From the NCBI RefSeq assembly GCF_000716445.1, contig NZ_JNWK01000006.1:62001-126000 (forward strand): a stretch of DNA of 64,000 bases. The letters run 5' to 3'. The notes below the pieces were generated by a model. It was not told the origin of the DNA, made no database searches, and saw nothing but the letters and a program-made list of their open reading frames with translations. Positions 36,564-49,298 of the stretch are shown in pieces. Within the stretch, counting starts at the first letter, position 1. Every line of letters starts with the position of its first letter. The DNA comes from Streptomyces wedmorensis (GTDB lineage Bacteria; Actinomycetota; Actinomycetes; Streptomycetales; Streptomycetaceae). The position numbers and the translations under genes are program-made.

Positions 36564-36771
36564 GAATTGGCCTTCGGCCTCTCTCGCCGGGGTTTCCTGT
36601 ATGCGCCATCCCTCTCCCCACACAGGGGCGGGACGGGTGCGGCGCGGGGACCTACGGCGTAGTAAGTCGTACGGGCGGCGGACGCCCAACCCCACAAGCC
36701 TAAGGCATGCGAGGGCGGGCATCCGCCGACCCAGTGCTTACCGAGAGACTCCGGTCATCCCAACTAAGGGA

Positions 36772-36957
36772 TTACCAGGAGCTCTTGGTCACGCCCGGCA
36801 GCTCGCCACGGTGAGCCATCTCACGAAGGCACACGCGGCACAGGCCGAACTTGCGGTACACGGAGTGGGGACGACCACAGCGCTGGCAGCGCGTGTAGCC
36901 ACGCACGCCGAACTTGGGCTTGCGGGCAGCCTTCGCGATGAGAGCCTTCTTCGCCAT
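36772..36957 (-). CDS. rpsN: 30S ribosomal protein S14 type Z (zinc-binding)
   Basis: Sixty-one residues, the short C+ form, with [20 protein letters not shown] giving the four zinc cysteines. This is the zinc-requiring version; actinobacteria often hold a zinc-free paralogue elsewhere under Zur control. ATG 36957, five bases after rplE. Confidence 0.98.
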   Translation of the reverse strand: MAKKALIAKAARKPKFGVRGYTRCQRCGRPHSVYRKFGLCRVCLREMAHRGELPGVTKSSW

Positions 36958-36962
36958 CTCGC

Positions 36963-37517
36963 TTACGCCTCCTTGAACGGGAAGCCGAGGTGACGCAGAA
37001 GGGCACGGCCCTCGTCGTCGTTGGTCGCCGTGGTCACCACGGTGATGTCCATACCCCGGACACGGTCGATCTTGTCCTGGTCGATCTCGTGGAACATGAC
37101 CTGCTCCGTGAGACCGAAGGTGTAGTTGCCACGCCCGTCGAACTGCTTGGGGGACAGACCACGGAAGTCGCGGATGCGCGGGAGCGCGAGCGACAGGGTG
37201 CGGTCCAGGAACTCCCACATGCGGTCGCCACGGAGGGTGACGTGCGCACCGATCGGCTGGCCCTCACGCAGCTTGAACTGCGCGATGGACTTGCGGGCCT
37301 TGGTGATGGCCGGCTTCTGACCGGTGATGGTGGTCAGGTCACGGACGGCACCGTCCATGAGCTTCGAGTCACGGGCGGCGTCGCCGACACCCATGTTGAC
37401 CACGATCTTCACGAGGCCGGGGATCTGCATGACGTTCTCGTAGGAGAACTCCTCACGCAGCTTGCCCGCGATCTCCTCGCGGTACTTCGTCTTGAGACGC
37501 GGAGTGGTGGTAGCCAT
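36963..37517 (-). CDS. rplE: 50S ribosomal protein L5
   Basis: A 184-residue 5S rRNA-binding protein with [21 protein letters not shown], the [21 protein letters not shown] core, and [25 protein letters not shown] at the end. ATG 37517 overlaps the rplX stop by one base. Confidence 0.98.
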   Translation of the reverse strand: MATTTPRLKTKYREEIAGKLREEFSYENVMQIPGLVKIVVNMGVGDAARDSKLMDGAVRDLTTITGQKPAITKARKSIAQFKLREGQPIGAHVTLRGDRMWEFLDRTLSLALPRIRDFRGLSPKQFDGRGNYTFGLTEQVMFHEIDQDKIDRVRGMDITVVTTATNDDEGRALLRHLGFPFKEA

Positions 37518-37828
37518 CAGATGTCCTCACCCGTCCGCTTGGCAACGCGGATCTTGTTGCCCTCGTCGTCGAAGCGGTAACCGACACGCGTGACGACCTT
37601 CTTGCCGTCCTTCTCCACGACCAGCTGGACGTTGGAGACGTGGACCGGAGCCTCGGTCGTGACGATGCCACCGGCCTGCGACGGGCCGGCCTTGGTGTGC
37701 TTCTTGACCCGGTTGACACCCTCGACCAGGACGCGGTTCTCGCTCGGGAAGGCCGTGATGACCTTGCCCTGCTTGCCCTTGTCCTTACCGGTGATGACCT
37801 GGACCAGGTCGCCCTTCTTGATCTTCAT
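37517..37828 (-). CDS. rplX: 50S ribosomal protein L24
   Basis: A 103-residue assembly initiator with the KOW motif [20 protein letters not shown] at residues 2-21. ATG 37828, two bases after rplN. Confidence 0.98.
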   Translation of the reverse strand: MKIKKGDLVQVITGKDKGKQGKVITAFPSENRVLVEGVNRVKKHTKAGPSQAGGIVTTEAPVHVSNVQLVVEKDGKKVVTRVGYRFDDEGNKIRVAKRTGEDI

Positions 37829-37830
37829 GC

Positions 37831-38199
37831 TTACAGCACCTCCGGCGCGAGCGAGATGATCTTCATGAACTTCTTCTCGCGCAGCTCACGGCCGACCGGG
37901 CCGAAGATACGGGTGCCACGAGGGTCGCCGTCGTTCTTGAGAATGACAGCGGCGTTCTCGTCGAAGCGGATGTACGAGCCGTCCTGGCGGCGGCGCTCCT
38001 TGACGGTGCGAACGATGACCGCCTTGACGACGTCACCCTTCTTCACGTTGCCACCGGGGATCGCGTCCTTGACGGTGGCGACGATGACGTCACCGATGCC
38101 CGCGTAGCGGCGACCCGAGCCACCGAGAACACGGATGCAAAGGATCTCCTTGGCACCAGTGTTGTCGGCGACACGCAGTCGCGACTCCTGCTGGATCAC
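37831..38199 (-). CDS. rplN: 50S ribosomal protein L14
   Basis: A 122-residue barrel protein at the subunit interface. [20 protein letters not shown] leads and [24 protein letters not shown] ends it. It starts at GTG 38199. A 106-base gap to rpsQ contains a hairpin, marking the junction of the S10 and spc operons. Confidence 0.98.
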   Translation of the reverse strand: MIQQESRLRVADNTGAKEILCIRVLGGSGRRYAGIGDVIVATVKDAIPGGNVKKGDVVKAVIVRTVKERRRQDGSYIRFDENAAVILKNDGDPRGTRIFGPVGRELREKKFMKIISLAPEVL

Positions 38200-38232
38200 G
38201 TCTATCTCCTGATTTGTCTGCCGGTTCCCGGC

Positions 38233-38261
38233 GGGGTCGCGCTAGCGAGTAGCGCAACCCC
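38233..38261 (-). promoter_or_regulatory. Hairpin at the S10/spc operon junction
   Basis: GGGGTCGCGCTA pairs with TAGCGCAACCCC (one mismatch) in the rpsQ-rplN gap. It could be a terminator of the S10 operon or a spc leader structure. Confidence 0.5.
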
Positions 38262-38305
38262 ACCGAGCCTGGCGGAACGAACTTGAAGGGTTACCCCCTC
38301 AAGAA

Positions 38306-38587
38306 TTACTTGGCCTTCTCGAGGATCTCGATGACGCGCCAGTGCTTCGTGGCGGACAGCTTCCGGGTCTCCATCAGGAGGACGCGGTCGCCGATGCCGG
38401 CAGCGTTCTGCTCGTCGTGAGCCTTGAGCTTGTTCGTACGGCGGATGACCTTGCCGTACAGCGCGTGCTTGACGCGGTCCTCGACAGCGACGACGACGGT
38501 CTTGTCCATCTTGTCGCTGACGACCAGGCCCTCGCGGACCTTGCGAGCGTTGCGCTCGGTCTTCTCAGTCACGTTGCTCTCGCTCAT
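38306..38587 (-). CDS. rpsQ: 30S ribosomal protein S17
   Basis: A 93-residue OB-fold 16S rRNA-binding protein with [25 protein letters not shown] and [23 protein letters not shown] 38587 abuts the rpmC stop. Last gene of the S10 operon by position. Confidence 0.98.
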   Translation of the reverse strand: MSESNVTEKTERNARKVREGLVVSDKMDKTVVVAVEDRVKHALYGKVIRRTNKLKAHDEQNAAGIGDRVLLMETRKLSATKHWRVIEILEKAK

Positions 38588-38811
38588 CAGGCGTTCTCCA
38601 CCGTCTCGATGCCCAGCTCACGCTCACGCATCAGGGTGTAGATCCGGGCGATGTCCTTACGGACGGACTTGAGCCGACCGTGGTTCTCGAGCTGGCCCGT
38701 CGCCGCCTGGAAGCGGAGGTTGAACAGCTCTTCCTTGGCCTCGCGGAGCTTGTTGAGAAGCTCCTCGTTGCCCAGCTCGCGCAGCTCGGACGCCTTGGTA
38801 CCGGCCGACAT
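38587..38811 (-). CDS. rpmC: 50S ribosomal protein L29
   Basis: A 74-residue helical protein near the exit tunnel: [20 protein letters not shown], then [20 protein letters not shown]. The start is ATG 38811, overlapping the rplP stop (TGATG); GTG 38814 would add one residue. Confidence 0.97.
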   Translation of the reverse strand: MSAGTKASELRELGNEELLNKLREAKEELFNLRFQAATGQLENHGRLKSVRKDIARIYTLMRERELGIETVENA

Positions 38812-39230
38812 CACAGCTCACCTGCTTCGCGCTTCACGATCTTGCACTTCATCGGCAGCTTGTGGGCCGCACGGGTCAGGGCCTCGCGCGCGATCTTCTC
38901 GTTCGGGTAGGACAGTTCGAACATCACCCGACCCGGCTTGACGTTCGCGATCCACCACTCCGGAGAACCCTTACCGGAACCCATGCGGGTCTCGGCGGGC
39001 TTCTTCGTCAGCGGGCGGTCCGGGTAGATGTTGATCCAGACCTTGCCGCCACGCTTGATGTGGCGGGTCATCGCGATACGAGCCGCCTCGATCTGGCGGT
39101 TGGTCACGTACGCCGGCGTGAGGGCCTGAATGCCGTACTCGCCGAACGCAACCTGCGTACCACCCTTGCTCGCGCCGGAGCGCTTCGGGTGGTGCTGCTT
39201 GCGGTGCTTGACCCTACGGGGGATCAGCAT
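38811..39230 (-). CDS. rplP: 50S ribosomal protein L16
   Basis: A 139-residue protein close to the A-site tRNA elbow. [19 protein letters not shown] at the start and [21 protein letters not shown] in the middle are standard. ATG 39230. Confidence 0.98.
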   Translation of the reverse strand: MLIPRRVKHRKQHHPKRSGASKGGTQVAFGEYGIQALTPAYVTNRQIEAARIAMTRHIKRGGKVWINIYPDRPLTKKPAETRMGSGKGSPEWWIANVKPGRVMFELSYPNEKIAREALTRAAHKLPMKCKIVKREAGEL

Positions 39231-39235
39231 TTCGG

Positions 39236-40084
39236 TCAGGCCTCCGTTCCGGTGCTCTCAGCCGGAGCGGCAGCGGCGGCGGGAGCCTCGGCCTTGGGGG
39301 CCTCGGCAGCCGGCGCGGACTGCTGCTGCGGCTTGCGGCCGCGGCCGCCACGCTCGCCACCGCGGCCACCACGGCCGGCCGGGCGGTCGCCAGCGCCGGC
39401 ACCACGGGCCGGGCGGTTACCCGCACGGGCCGCAGCGTTCTCGGCGCGGACCTCGGCGATGTTCTTGACGTCGCCCTTGTAGATCCAGACCTTGACGCCA
39501 ATGCGACCGAAGGTCGTCTTGGCCTCGAAGAAGCCGTAGTCCACGTTCGCGCGGAGCGTGTGCAGCGGCACACGACCCTCGCGGTAGAACTCCGAGCGGG
39601 ACATCTCGGCGCCGCCGAGACGACCGCCACACTGGATCTTGATGCCCTTGGCGCCGGCCTTCATCGTGCCCTGCATGCTCTTACGCATGGCGCGACGGAA
39701 GGAGACGCGGGAGGAGAGCTGCTCGGCAACGGCCTGAGCGACCAGCTGGGCGTCCATCTCGGGGTTCTTGACCTCGAGGATGTTCAGCTGGACCTGCTTG
39801 CCCGTGAGCTTCTCGAGGTCACCGCGGATGCGGTCGGCCTCGGCGCCACGGCGGCCGATGACGATGCCGGGACGCGCGGTGTGGATGTCCACCCGCACGC
39901 GGTCACGGGTGCGCTCGATCTCAACCTTCGAGATGCCGGCGCGCTCCATGCCGGACGTCATCATCCGACGGATGGCGACGTCTTCCTTGACGTAGTCCTT
40001 GTACAGCTTGTCGGCGTACCAGCGGGACTTGAAGTCCGTGGTGATGCCGAGCCGGAACCCATGCGGGTTAACCTTCTGGCCCAT
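39236..40084 (-). CDS. rpsC: 30S ribosomal protein S3
   Basis: A 282-residue protein at the mRNA entry channel. [20 protein letters not shown], the KH domain ([20 protein letters not shown]) and the C-terminal S3 domain are complete. The last 65 residues are an Ala/Gly/Arg-rich low-complexity tail found in actinobacterial S3 and variable in length. ATG 40084 shares one base with the rplV stop. Confidence 0.98.
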   Translation of the reverse strand: MGQKVNPHGFRLGITTDFKSRWYADKLYKDYVKEDVAIRRMMTSGMERAGISKVEIERTRDRVRVDIHTARPGIVIGRRGAEADRIRGDLEKLTGKQVQLNILEVKNPEMDAQLVAQAVAEQLSSRVSFRRAMRKSMQGTMKAGAKGIKIQCGGRLGGAEMSRSEFYREGRVPLHTLRANVDYGFFEAKTTFGRIGVKVWIYKGDVKNIAEVRAENAAARAGNRPARGAGAGDRPAGRGGRGGERGGRGRKPQQQSAPAAEAPKAEAPAAAAAPAESTGTEA

Positions 40085-40431
40085 TACCGGGTTCCTTCCT
40101 TGCTGCTGACGACCACGGTGATGTGGCTGGTCCGCTTACGGATCCGGTAGGCACGGCCCTGAGCACGCGGACGGAACCGCTTCAGGGTCGGGCCCTCATC
40201 CACGTACGCCTCGCTGATGACCAGCGAAGAGGCGTCGGTGTGGTCGTAGTTGTGCGCGGCGTTGGCGATGGCGCTGTCAAGCACCTTGCCAACCGGCACG
40301 CTCGCGGCCTGCGGGGCGAAACGCAGGACCGCCTGAGCCTCCGTGGCGTCCATGCCACGGATAAGGTCCACCACGCGGCGGGCCTTCATGGGCGTGACGC
40401 GGATGTACCGCGCCTGGGCCCTGGCTTCCAT
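40084..40431 (-). CDS. rplV: 50S ribosomal protein L22
   Basis: A 115-residue exit-tunnel protein. [20 protein letters not shown] at the start and the tunnel loop [20 protein letters not shown] are conserved, with no insertion that would suggest macrolide resistance. ATG 40431 has GGAAGGA before it; a longer reading adds ten unrelated residues. Confidence 0.97.
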   Translation of the reverse strand: MEARAQARYIRVTPMKARRVVDLIRGMDATEAQAVLRFAPQAASVPVGKVLDSAIANAAHNYDHTDASSLVISEAYVDEGPTLKRFRPRAQGRAYRIRKRTSHITVVVSSKEGTR

Positions 40432-40473
40432 GGTTGTCCTTCCAGTGTCTGTCATGGTCATTCCACCCCGCTA

Positions 40474-40755
40474 CTAGCGGCGCTTCGACTTCCGGTCGTC
40501 CTTCACGTGACCCCGGAAGGTGCGCGTCGGCGAGAACTCGCCGAGCTTGTGGCCGACCATCGACTCGGTGACAAACACCGGAATGTGGGTCTTGCCGTTG
40601 TGCACCGCGATCGTGTGGCCGAGCATGGCCGGGATGATCATCGAGCGACGGGACCAGGTCTTGATGACGTTCTTGGTACCGGCTTCGTTCTGGGCGTCCA
40701 CCTTCTTGACGAGGTGGCCGTCGACGAAGGGTCCCTTCTTGAGACTGCGCGGCAT
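40474..40755 (-). CDS. rpsS: 30S ribosomal protein S19
   Basis: A 93-residue head protein: [20 protein letters not shown], then [19 protein letters not shown] and [23 protein letters not shown] 40755, twelve bases after rplB. Confidence 0.98.
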   Translation of the reverse strand: MPRSLKKGPFVDGHLVKKVDAQNEAGTKNVIKTWSRRSMIIPAMLGHTIAVHNGKTHIPVFVTESMVGHKLGEFSPTRTFRGHVKDDRKSKRR

Positions 40756-40767
40756 CTAAACCCGCTC

Positions 40768-41604
40768 CTAGCGCTTCTTGTTCGTCTTGCGGCGGCGGAC
40801 GATGTACTTGCTCGAAGCCTTCTTCGGCGAGCGAGTACGACCCTCCTTCTGACCCCACGGGGAGACCGGGTGACGACCACCGGAGGTCTTGCCCTCACCA
40901 CCACCGTGCGGGTGGTCGACCGGGTTCATCGCCACACCGCGGACGGTCGGGCGAACGCCAAGCCAGCGCTTACGGCCGGCCTTGCCCCAGTTGATGTTCG
41001 ACTGCTCGGCGTTGCCGACCTCGCCGATGGTGGCGCGGCAGCGGGCGTCGACGAGACGGATCTCACCGGACGGCATACGAAGGTGGGCCATCGTGCCCTC
41101 CTTCGCCAGCAGCTGCACGGAGGCACCAGCGGAGCGCGCGAACTTGGCACCGCCACCGGGACGGAGCTCGATCGCGTGGATCGTGGTACCGACCGGGATG
41201 TTGCGGAGCGCCAGGTTGTTGCCGGGCTTGATGTCAGCGCCGGGGCCGTTCTCGACGCGGTCACCCTGCGTCAGCCCCTTGGGGGCGATGATGTAGCGCT
41301 TCTCGCCGTCCAGGTAGTGGAGCAGCGCGATGCGCGCGGTGCGGTTGGGGTCGTACTCGATGTGAGCGACCTTGGCCGGCACGCCGTCCTTGTCGTGACG
41401 ACGGAAGTCGATCACGCGGTAGGCGCGCTTGTGGCCGCCACCCTGGTGTCGAACCGTGATCCGACCGGTGTTGTTACGGCCGCCCTTGCTGTGCAGGGGG
41501 CGGACCAGCGACTTCTCCGGCGTGGACCGCGTGATCTCGACGAAGTCGGCTACGGAGGAGCCACGGCGGCCCGGCGTAGTCGGCTTGTACTTGCGGATTC
41601 CCAT
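40768..41604 (-). CDS. rplB: 50S ribosomal protein L2
   Basis: A 278-residue protein close to the peptidyl transferase centre. [20 protein letters not shown] leads; [19 protein letters not shown] and [18 protein letters not shown] hold the conserved histidine-containing loop. ATG 41604, followed by rpsS. Confidence 0.98.
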   Translation of the reverse strand: MGIRKYKPTTPGRRGSSVADFVEITRSTPEKSLVRPLHSKGGRNNTGRITVRHQGGGHKRAYRVIDFRRHDKDGVPAKVAHIEYDPNRTARIALLHYLDGEKRYIIAPKGLTQGDRVENGPGADIKPGNNLALRNIPVGTTIHAIELRPGGGAKFARSAGASVQLLAKEGTMAHLRMPSGEIRLVDARCRATIGEVGNAEQSNINWGKAGRKRWLGVRPTVRGVAMNPVDHPHGGGEGKTSGGRHPVSPWGQKEGRTRSPKKASSKYIVRRRKTNKKR

Positions 41605-41644
41605 TTCTCAGTCCTCGTCCGATTCCGGACGATCCAGACCGCCG

Positions 41645-41968
41645 TTAGGCGGTCGGACCGCCGAAGATGTCGATACGGTTACCCTCGGCAAGGGTCACGA
41701 TGGCGCGCTTGGTGTCCTTGCGCTTACCGAAACCGGCCTTGGTGCGCTTGCGCTTGCCCTGGCGGTTGATCGTGTTGACCCCGGTGACCTTGACCGAGAA
41801 GACCGCCTCGACGGCCTGCTTGATCTGAGTCTTGTTGGAGCCAGGCGCGACGATGAACGTGTACTTGTTCTCGTCCAGCAGGGCGTAGCTCTTCTCGGAG
41901 ACGACCGGCTTGATCAGAATGTCGCGCGGGTCCGAGAAGGTCTTGCTGGTGACGACGGCCTCAGTCAT
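41645..41968 (-). CDS. rplW: 50S ribosomal protein L23
   Basis: A 107-residue tunnel-exit protein, docking site for trigger factor and [24 protein letters not shown] and [20 protein letters not shown] are diagnostic. ATG 41968 shares a base with the rplD stop. Confidence 0.98.
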   Translation of the reverse strand: MTEAVVTSKTFSDPRDILIKPVVSEKSYALLDENKYTFIVAPGSNKTQIKQAVEAVFSVKVTGVNTINRQGKRKRTKAGFGKRKDTKRAIVTLAEGNRIDIFGGPTA

Positions 41969-42618
41969 CAGGCGTCGCTCCCTTCGGTCTCAACGGTCTG
42001 GGGGCCAGACACGAAAGACTCGAGGGCGGCCTGGGTGAAGACCACGTCGTCAGAGACGATCACGTCGTACGTGTTGAGCTGGCCCGGCTCCAGGATGTGC
42101 ACCTGGGGCAGGTTACGAGCGGACAGCCACGCGGCCTCGTCGGAGCGCTCGACGACCAGGAGCAGGTTCTTGCGCTCCGAGATCTTGCCGAACAGCGTCT
42201 TCGCGGCCTTGGTGGAGACCTCACCCTCGACCACGCCGGTGACGACGTGGATGCGGGAGTGGTTCGCCCGGTCCGAGAGGGCACCGCGGAGGGCGGCGGC
42301 CTTCATCTTCTTCGGGGTCCGCTGCGAGTAGTCACGCGGCTGCGGGCCGTGGACGACGCCACCACCGGCGAACTGCGGGGCGCGGGTCGAACCCTGACGG
42401 GCGCGGCCGGTGCCCTTCTGGCGGTAAGGCTTCTTGCCACCACCGCGGACTTCGCCACGGGTCTTGGTCTTGTGCGTGCCCTGACGGGCCGCGGCCAGCT
42501 GCGCGACGACGACCTGGTGGATCAGCGGAACGCTGACCTTGGCGCCGAAGATCTCCGCGGGGAGCTCGACGGTCCCGGCCTTGTCGCCAGACGGCGAAAG
42601 GATGTCAATGGTGCTCAT
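41968..42618 (-). CDS. rplD: 50S ribosomal protein L4
   Basis: A 216-residue protein that in E. coli also represses the S10 operon. The extended loop [20 protein letters not shown] and the C-terminal [19 protein letters not shown] are clear. ATG 42618 ([20 protein letters not shown]); an upstream start would add 34 unrelated residues from the rplC overlap. Confidence 0.97.
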   Translation of the reverse strand: MSTIDILSPSGDKAGTVELPAEIFGAKVSVPLIHQVVVAQLAAARQGTHKTKTRGEVRGGGKKPYRQKGTGRARQGSTRAPQFAGGGVVHGPQPRDYSQRTPKKMKAAALRGALSDRANHSRIHVVTGVVEGEVSTKAAKTLFGKISERKNLLLVVERSDEAAWLSARNLPQVHILEPGQLNTYDVIVSDDVVFTQAALESFVSGPQTVETEGSDA

Positions 42619-42625
42619 CGGTTCC

Positions 42626-43270
42626 TCAAACCCCCTTGGCCGCGGTGCGGACCAGGACGAGGCCACCGTTGGGGCCGGGGACGGCGCCCTTGATGAGCAG
42701 CAGACCCTTCTCGGCGTCAACGGCGTGGACGGTCAGGTTCTGGGTGGTCACACGCTCGTTGCCCATGCGACCGGCCATGCGCATGCCCTTGAAGACACGG
42801 CCCGGGGTGGCGCAGCCACCGATCGAACCGGGCTTGCGGTGCACGCGGTGGGCACCGTGCGAAGCCTTGCCACCACGGAAGTTGTGGCGCTTCATGACAC
42901 CGGCGAAGCCCTTGCCCTTGCTCTTGCCGGTGACGTCGACCTTCACGCCGGCCTCGAAGAGCTCGGCGGTGATCTCCTGGCCGAGCGTGTACTCGGAGGC
43001 GTCAGCGGTGCGGAGCTCCACCAGGTGGCGGCGCGGGGTGACGTCGGCCTTGGCGAAGTGGCCCTTGAGGGGCTTGTTCACCTTGCGCGGGTCGATCTCG
43101 CCGAAGGCGATCTGGACCGACTCGTAGCCGTCGACGTCGTTCGTACGCACCTGGGTCACGACATTGGGGCCGGCCTTGACGACGGTCACCGGGACGACCC
43201 GGTTGTTCTCGTCCCAGACCTGCGTCATGCCGAGCTTCTCGCCCAGGATGCCCTTGATGTTCTTAGCCAT
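42626..43270 (-). CDS. rplC: 50S ribosomal protein L3
   Basis: A 214-residue early assembly protein. [20 protein letters not shown] leads, and the loop [20 protein letters not shown] reaches towards the peptidyl transferase centre. ATG 43270, eleven bases after rpsJ. Confidence 0.98.
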   Translation of the reverse strand: MAKNIKGILGEKLGMTQVWDENNRVVPVTVVKAGPNVVTQVRTNDVDGYESVQIAFGEIDPRKVNKPLKGHFAKADVTPRRHLVELRTADASEYTLGQEITAELFEAGVKVDVTGKSKGKGFAGVMKRHNFRGGKASHGAHRVHRKPGSIGGCATPGRVFKGMRMAGRMGNERVTTQNLTVHAVDAEKGLLLIKGAVPGPNGGLVLVRTAAKGV

Positions 43271-43281
43271 CTCGCGCGCCC

Positions 43282-43590
43282 TCAGAGCTTGATCTCGATG
43301 TCAACGCCCGCCGGGAGGTCGAGGCGCATGAGCGAGTCAACCGTCTTCGGCGTGGGGTCGAGGATGTCGATGAGGCGCTTGTGCGTGCGCATCTCGAAGT
43401 GCTCGCGCGAGTCCTTGTACTTGTGCGGCGACTTGATGACGCAGTACACGTTCTTCTCAGTGGGCAGCGGCACCGGGCCCGCGACCGACGCACCAGTGCG
43501 GGTCACCGTCTCGACGATCTTCTTCGCCGAGGAGTCGATGACCTCGTGGTCGTAGGCCTTGAGCCGGATGCGGATCTTCTGTCCCGCCAT
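43282..43590 (-). CDS. rpsJ: 30S ribosomal protein S10
   Basis: A 102-residue protein, also NusE in antitermination complexes. [20 protein letters not shown] at the start and [14 protein letters not shown] at the end are complete. ATG 43590. First gene of the S10 operon; the leader upstream carries the hairpin element also found before rpsL. Confidence 0.98.
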   Translation of the reverse strand: MAGQKIRIRLKAYDHEVIDSSAKKIVETVTRTGASVAGPVPLPTEKNVYCVIKSPHKYKDSREHFEMRTHKRLIDILDPTPKTVDSLMRLDLPAGVDIEIKL

Positions 43591-44010
43591 GGCTACTAGT
43601 AGTCCTTTGTCTCGTAACGCTCTGTCTCGCCGGTCGGTTCGCGTCCTACCTCCGACCCACGCGGTCGGGCGTGTCGCACTCCCTCTACGCAGAAATCCCA
43701 GAGGATTTCCCAACCAAGGGGGTGCGGTCACCAGGACCGCGAGTCGGGGGCCGAACACCCACCGGGAGCCTGGCCGGCACCCCGCTGACGCTTCCCAGAA
43801 GATTCCCGTACGTCCGACCCGAGGGGTCGACGAGTACTGTGGGACTCGCTTCCGGTCCTCCCGACGGGAGGCGCGCAGCATCGGCACTCAACCGAGCAAC
43901 CCCGACAGTCTGCCATACGCGGCCTTCTCGCCGCCAATCGGGATCGAAGACTGTACCCCACGTCACGTAGCGGTAAGCGCCGAGGCGCACACGCCGGCGC
44001 CCGAGGTCTC
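43591..44010 (-). promoter_or_regulatory. rpsJ: S10 operon leader and promoter region
   Basis: A 420-base stretch without a supported gene between the second ECF42 sigma gene and rpsJ. It contains the hairpin-forming element at 43652-43676 and a small GAAATCC-CAGA-GGATTTC stem at 43692-43709. The S10 promoter should lie further upstream, but I cannot place -35 and -10 boxes with confidence. Confidence 0.6.
43652..43676 (-). promoter_or_regulatory. Conserved hairpin element in the S10 leader
   Basis: On the minus strand it contains CCGACC-GCGTG-GGTCGG, a perfect 6-base-pair stem and 5-base loop preceded by CGACAC. 24 of 25 bases are identical to 52447-52471 in front of rpsL. It is a candidate cis element co-ordinating both ribosomal operons, at the DNA or RNA level. 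Confidence 0.6.
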
Positions 44011-45248
<1,238 letters not shown>

Positions 45249-45252
<4 letters not shown>

Positions 45253-45611
45253 ACGTCCGCCGCGGACTCGTGCAGGACCGGCCACAGCTCGACGGGGTCG
45301 ACGTCCGCGAAAGGCATGTCGGCGGCGATCTCCTGGGCCCGCTCCGGGCTCGCGCAGTCGAGCAGGTAGAAGCTGGCCAGGTACTCCTTGGTCTCCAGGT
45401 ACGGGCCGTCGGTGACCGCCGGGGCGCCGCCCTCGCGGCGTACGAGCCGGGCGGCGGCCGCGTCCGCGAGTCCGTACGCGCCGATCAGCTCGCCGCTCTC
45501 CCGGTACTTGCGGTTGAAGGCCTCCTGCCGGGCGATCGCCTCCGGCCAGGCCTCGGCGGGGAAGGAGTCCCACTTGGCCTGGTTGCCGTAGATCATCGCG
45601 ACGTACTTCAT
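45249..45611 (-). CDS. DGPF/YCII-family protein, partner of the second ECF42 factor
   Basis: A 120-residue protein starting MKYVAMIYGNQAKWDSFP with the signature AVTDGPYLETKEY near residue 66; the family Phe of DGPF is Tyr here. Role unknown, as for the first copy. ATG 45611; sigma follows with a four-base overlap. An ECF42-type promoter lies about 50 bases upstream. Confidence 0.88.
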
Positions 45612-45663
45612 CTCGGGTGTCCTCCCCGTCCGGCGCGCCCCTGTGGCGTGCTGTCACCCCTGG

Positions 45664-45690
45664 GTCGTAGCCCGTGGCGTGCGCTCGACA
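45664..45690 (-). promoter_or_regulatory. ECF42-type promoter of the second DGPF/sigma operon
   Basis: TGTCGA (45690-45685) and CGAC (45667-45664) on the minus strand, with the same 17-base spacing as at 5513-5539. Little sequence between the boxes is shared, so the agreement points to a sigma target and not to duplication of the whole region. Confidence 0.75.
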
Positions 45691-45821
45691 TCCGTGCGCG
45701 GAGTTTTTCGAAGATCTTTTCCGCGGAGATCCTCTCAGCGAGGGGCCTATTCGTACACAACCACGAGTGCCGGATATCCGTCTTGCAAACGACCCATGTA
45801 CCGAAGGGACGGATCCCGCAC

Positions 45822-47858
45822 GTGACCACTCCTCGCCGCCGCGCGGTGCTCGCCGCCACCCTCGCGGTCACCGCGGCCGCCACCGGCTGTTCCGTACCGG
45901 AGCCGCGGCGGACCGCGCCGACCGCCGACCCGGCGCCGGGGAAGCCGATCTCGACGGCCGGGGAGCGGCGGGCGCTGCTCATGCAGTTCTCCGCGCATCC
46001 CGACGACGACCTGTACTTCATGAATCCGGACAGCCAGCGGCTGCTCGACTCCGGGGTCCCGCTGGTCTCCGTGTACGTGACGGCCGGCGAGCACACCGGC
46101 CGGAACCGGATCGCGGGGATGCCCGAGACTCCCCCGGACCGGGCCGCCTACTCCGCCGCCCGCCACCAGGGCCTTCGGCAGGCGTACGCCGAGGCGCTCG
46201 GGCTTCCGAGGTTCACGCCCTGGCGGCGCGAGGTGCTGACGCTCCCCGGCGGGCGGCGGGCGGAGGCCGACATCCTCACCCGCGGCGCCCGCCGGGTCGA
46301 GCTGGTCTTCCTCAACCTGCCGATGCACACCGTCCGCCGGTACATGGCCCTGCCCGCGCTCTGGCACGACCGGGCCCTGGAGCTGCGGACCCATCTGTCG
46401 GCGGGCTCGCCGGTGACCCGCGCGGACACCTACGACTACGACGGTCTCGTCGGCGTCCTCACCGGCCTGCTGCGGCGCTACCGGCCGACCGTGGTGCACA
46501 CCCTGGATCCCGATCCGGACATCCAGGTCGGCGACGAGGCCGCCCGGCAGCGGGACTCCGAGCAGCCCGGGTACGCGGACCACGGCGACCACACGGCGGT
46601 CGCCTGCTTCACCTGGGCCGCGCTGAGCCGCTGGGTCACCGACTCGGTCCGGGACGGTGAGCCGATACCGGCGTTCGGCGCGACCGCCTTCCGCGGCTAC
46701 TACAACCGGCACTGGCCCAAGAACCTCCCGCCGGAGGTCCTGAAGGAGAAGGCCGCCCGGCTGATCCCGTACGGCGGCGACCCGTCCTGGGAGTGCGGGA
46801 ACCCCTCGGGCTGCGGCGACTACGGCGTCGGCGGCGACCGGCCGCTCACCAACCACAAGGGCTGGGTCCGCTCGACGCACCACCGCTGGGCGGGCGCCCG
46901 CCCGGCGGTCACCGAGGAGCCGGACGGCCGGCTCTCCGCGTACGGGGTCCTCGGACTGCGTGCGGTCCGGTGGCGCGAGTCCGCGCCCGGCAGCGGTACG
47001 GCGGCCGCGCGCGGCGGTACGCGGGGGGCCTCGGCGCCGGGCGGCGCCGGCTGGGGCGGGCCGGAGGACCTCGGCGGCGGCCCGCTCGCCCCGGCGCTCG
47101 GTGCGGCGGTGCTCGACGACGGCCGGCTGCTGCTCTTCGGCGTGCGGTTCGCCGCGCTCGACGGTCACGCCGGGCCGAACCGGCGCGAGCTGGTCCTCCT
47201 GGAGCAGCGCTCCCCCGGTGGCCCGTTCCTCGCCTGGCGCGGGCTCGGGAACCCGGAGCGCTCGGACGACCGAGGGCGCCGGATCGGTGCCCCGGTTGCG
47301 GTCACGGCCCCGGACGGCCGGGTCCATCTCTTCGTGCGGAACGCGGACAAGGGCGTGTCGACCAGGGTCAGGGCGGCCTCGGACGGGTCCTGGGGTCCCT
47401 GGCGGGCGCTCCCCGGGAACGCGGAGGTACAGGACGGCCTCGCGGTCTCCCTCGACGCGGCGGGCCGGGTGCACGTGTACGCGGCGGGGCGGGAGTCCGT
47501 ACGCCACTGGGTGGACGGGGTGGAGCGGCCGGAGCGGCTGCCGCTCTCCGGTTCGACGGTGGCGACGGCCGGCGGCGAGCTGTTCCACCGGCCGCCGGCG
47601 GCCGCCGGGCTGCTCGGCCCCGCGGGCGACGCCGGGTTCGACGGGTACGGGGACGTGGTCGCCGCGCGGTCGGCCGCGCTCGGCACGGTGCTGCTCGGCA
47701 CGGACCGGCACGGTCGCGTCCAGGTGCGGGCGGGCGGGCGGCTGCGGACGCGTACGACCGGAGCCGCGGCGGTCACGGCCGCGCTCCACCTGGGCGCCCG
47801 CGGAGCGACGGTGGTGGGCCTCGGCCCGGACGGACACCCGTGGAGCTGGCAGCCGTAG
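45822..47858 (+). CDS. PIG-L/LmbE deacetylase fused to a propeller-like domain, exported
   Basis: A 678-residue exported protein; the signal ends AAATGC, with Cys 23 as a possible lipid site though the lipobox lacks the usual Leu. Residues 50-330 form a PIG-L deacetylase with the zinc motif SAHPDDDLYFMNPDSQRL, VVHTLDPDPD and HGDHTAVACF. From about residue 390 a region of repeated strands (LGAAVLDDGRLLLFGV, GAPVAVTAPDGRVHLFVRN, LAVSLDAAGRVHVYAAGR) resembles a lectin-like beta-propeller. It probably deacetylates an N-acetyl sugar outside the cell, with the propeller binding glycan. The start is GTG 45822. Confidence 0.85.
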   Translation: MTTPRRRAVLAATLAVTAAATGCSVPEPRRTAPTADPAPGKPISTAGERRALLMQFSAHPDDDLYFMNPDSQRLLDSGVPLVSVYVTAGEHTGRNRIAGMPETPPDRAAYSAARHQGLRQAYAEALGLPRFTPWRREVLTLPGGRRAEADILTRGARRVELVFLNLPMHTVRRYMALPALWHDRALELRTHLSAGSPVTRADTYDYDGLVGVLTGLLRRYRPTVVHTLDPDPDIQVGDEAARQRDSEQPGYADHGDHTAVACFTWAALSRWVTDSVRDGEPIPAFGATAFRGYYNRHWPKNLPPEVLKEKAARLIPYGGDPSWECGNPSGCGDYGVGGDRPLTNHKGWVRSTHHRWAGARPAVTEEPDGRLSAYGVLGLRAVRWRESAPGSGTAAARGGTRGASAPGGAGWGGPEDLGGGPLAPALGAAVLDDGRLLLFGVRFAALDGHAGPNRRELVLLEQRSPGGPFLAWRGLGNPERSDDRGRRIGAPVAVTAPDGRVHLFVRNADKGVSTRVRAASDGSWGPWRALPGNAEVQDGLAVSLDAAGRVHVYAAGRESVRHWVDGVERPERLPLSGSTVATAGGELFHRPPAAAGLLGPAGDAGFDGYGDVVAARSAALGTVLLGTDRHGRVQVRAGGRLRTRTTGAAAVTAALHLGARGATVVGLGPDGHPWSWQP

Positions 47859-47868
47859 GACGTGGCCG

Positions 47869-47934
47869 GCGGGCCCCGGGAACGCGGTCGGCGGGCCCGG
47901 GGAACGCGGTCGGCGGGCCCGGGGAACGCGGTCG
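47869..47934. repeat. Three 22-base tandem repeats after the PIG-L gene
   Basis: Unit GCGGGCCCGGGGAACGCGGT plus CG, three copies at 47869-47890, 47891-47912 and 47913-47934; copies 2 and 3 are identical and copy 1 has a one-base shift within the C/G run. Non-coding, between converging genes. Confidence 0.85.
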
Positions 47935-47961
47935 GCGGCCGTGGGCCGTACGGGAACGCGA

Positions 47962-47993
47962 GAAGGCCCCGCACCTTTCGGTGCGGGGCCTTC
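47962..47993. terminator. Bidirectional terminator between the PIG-L gene and tuf
   Basis: A 14-base-pair perfect stem with a TTTC loop: GAAGGCCCCGCACC with GGTGCGGGGCCTTC. It lies 45 bases after the tuf stop and about 100 after the PIG-L stop and can end both transcripts. Confidence 0.9.
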
Positions 47994-48038
47994 CCTTACT
48001 GCTCAGCAGCTCGTACGAGCTACCAGGTCAGTTCAAGA

Positions 48039-49232
<1,194 letters not shown>

Positions 49233-49298
49233 TGGGGTCCTCCTGGAGTGGTTCTGAACGCCTTGCTTCATCGGCGCCAGGTGATCTTTGCTGGGATG

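Noticed and set aside
47869..47934. CRISPR array
   Set aside because: The 22-base units are directly adjacent, without spacers, and there are no cas genes.
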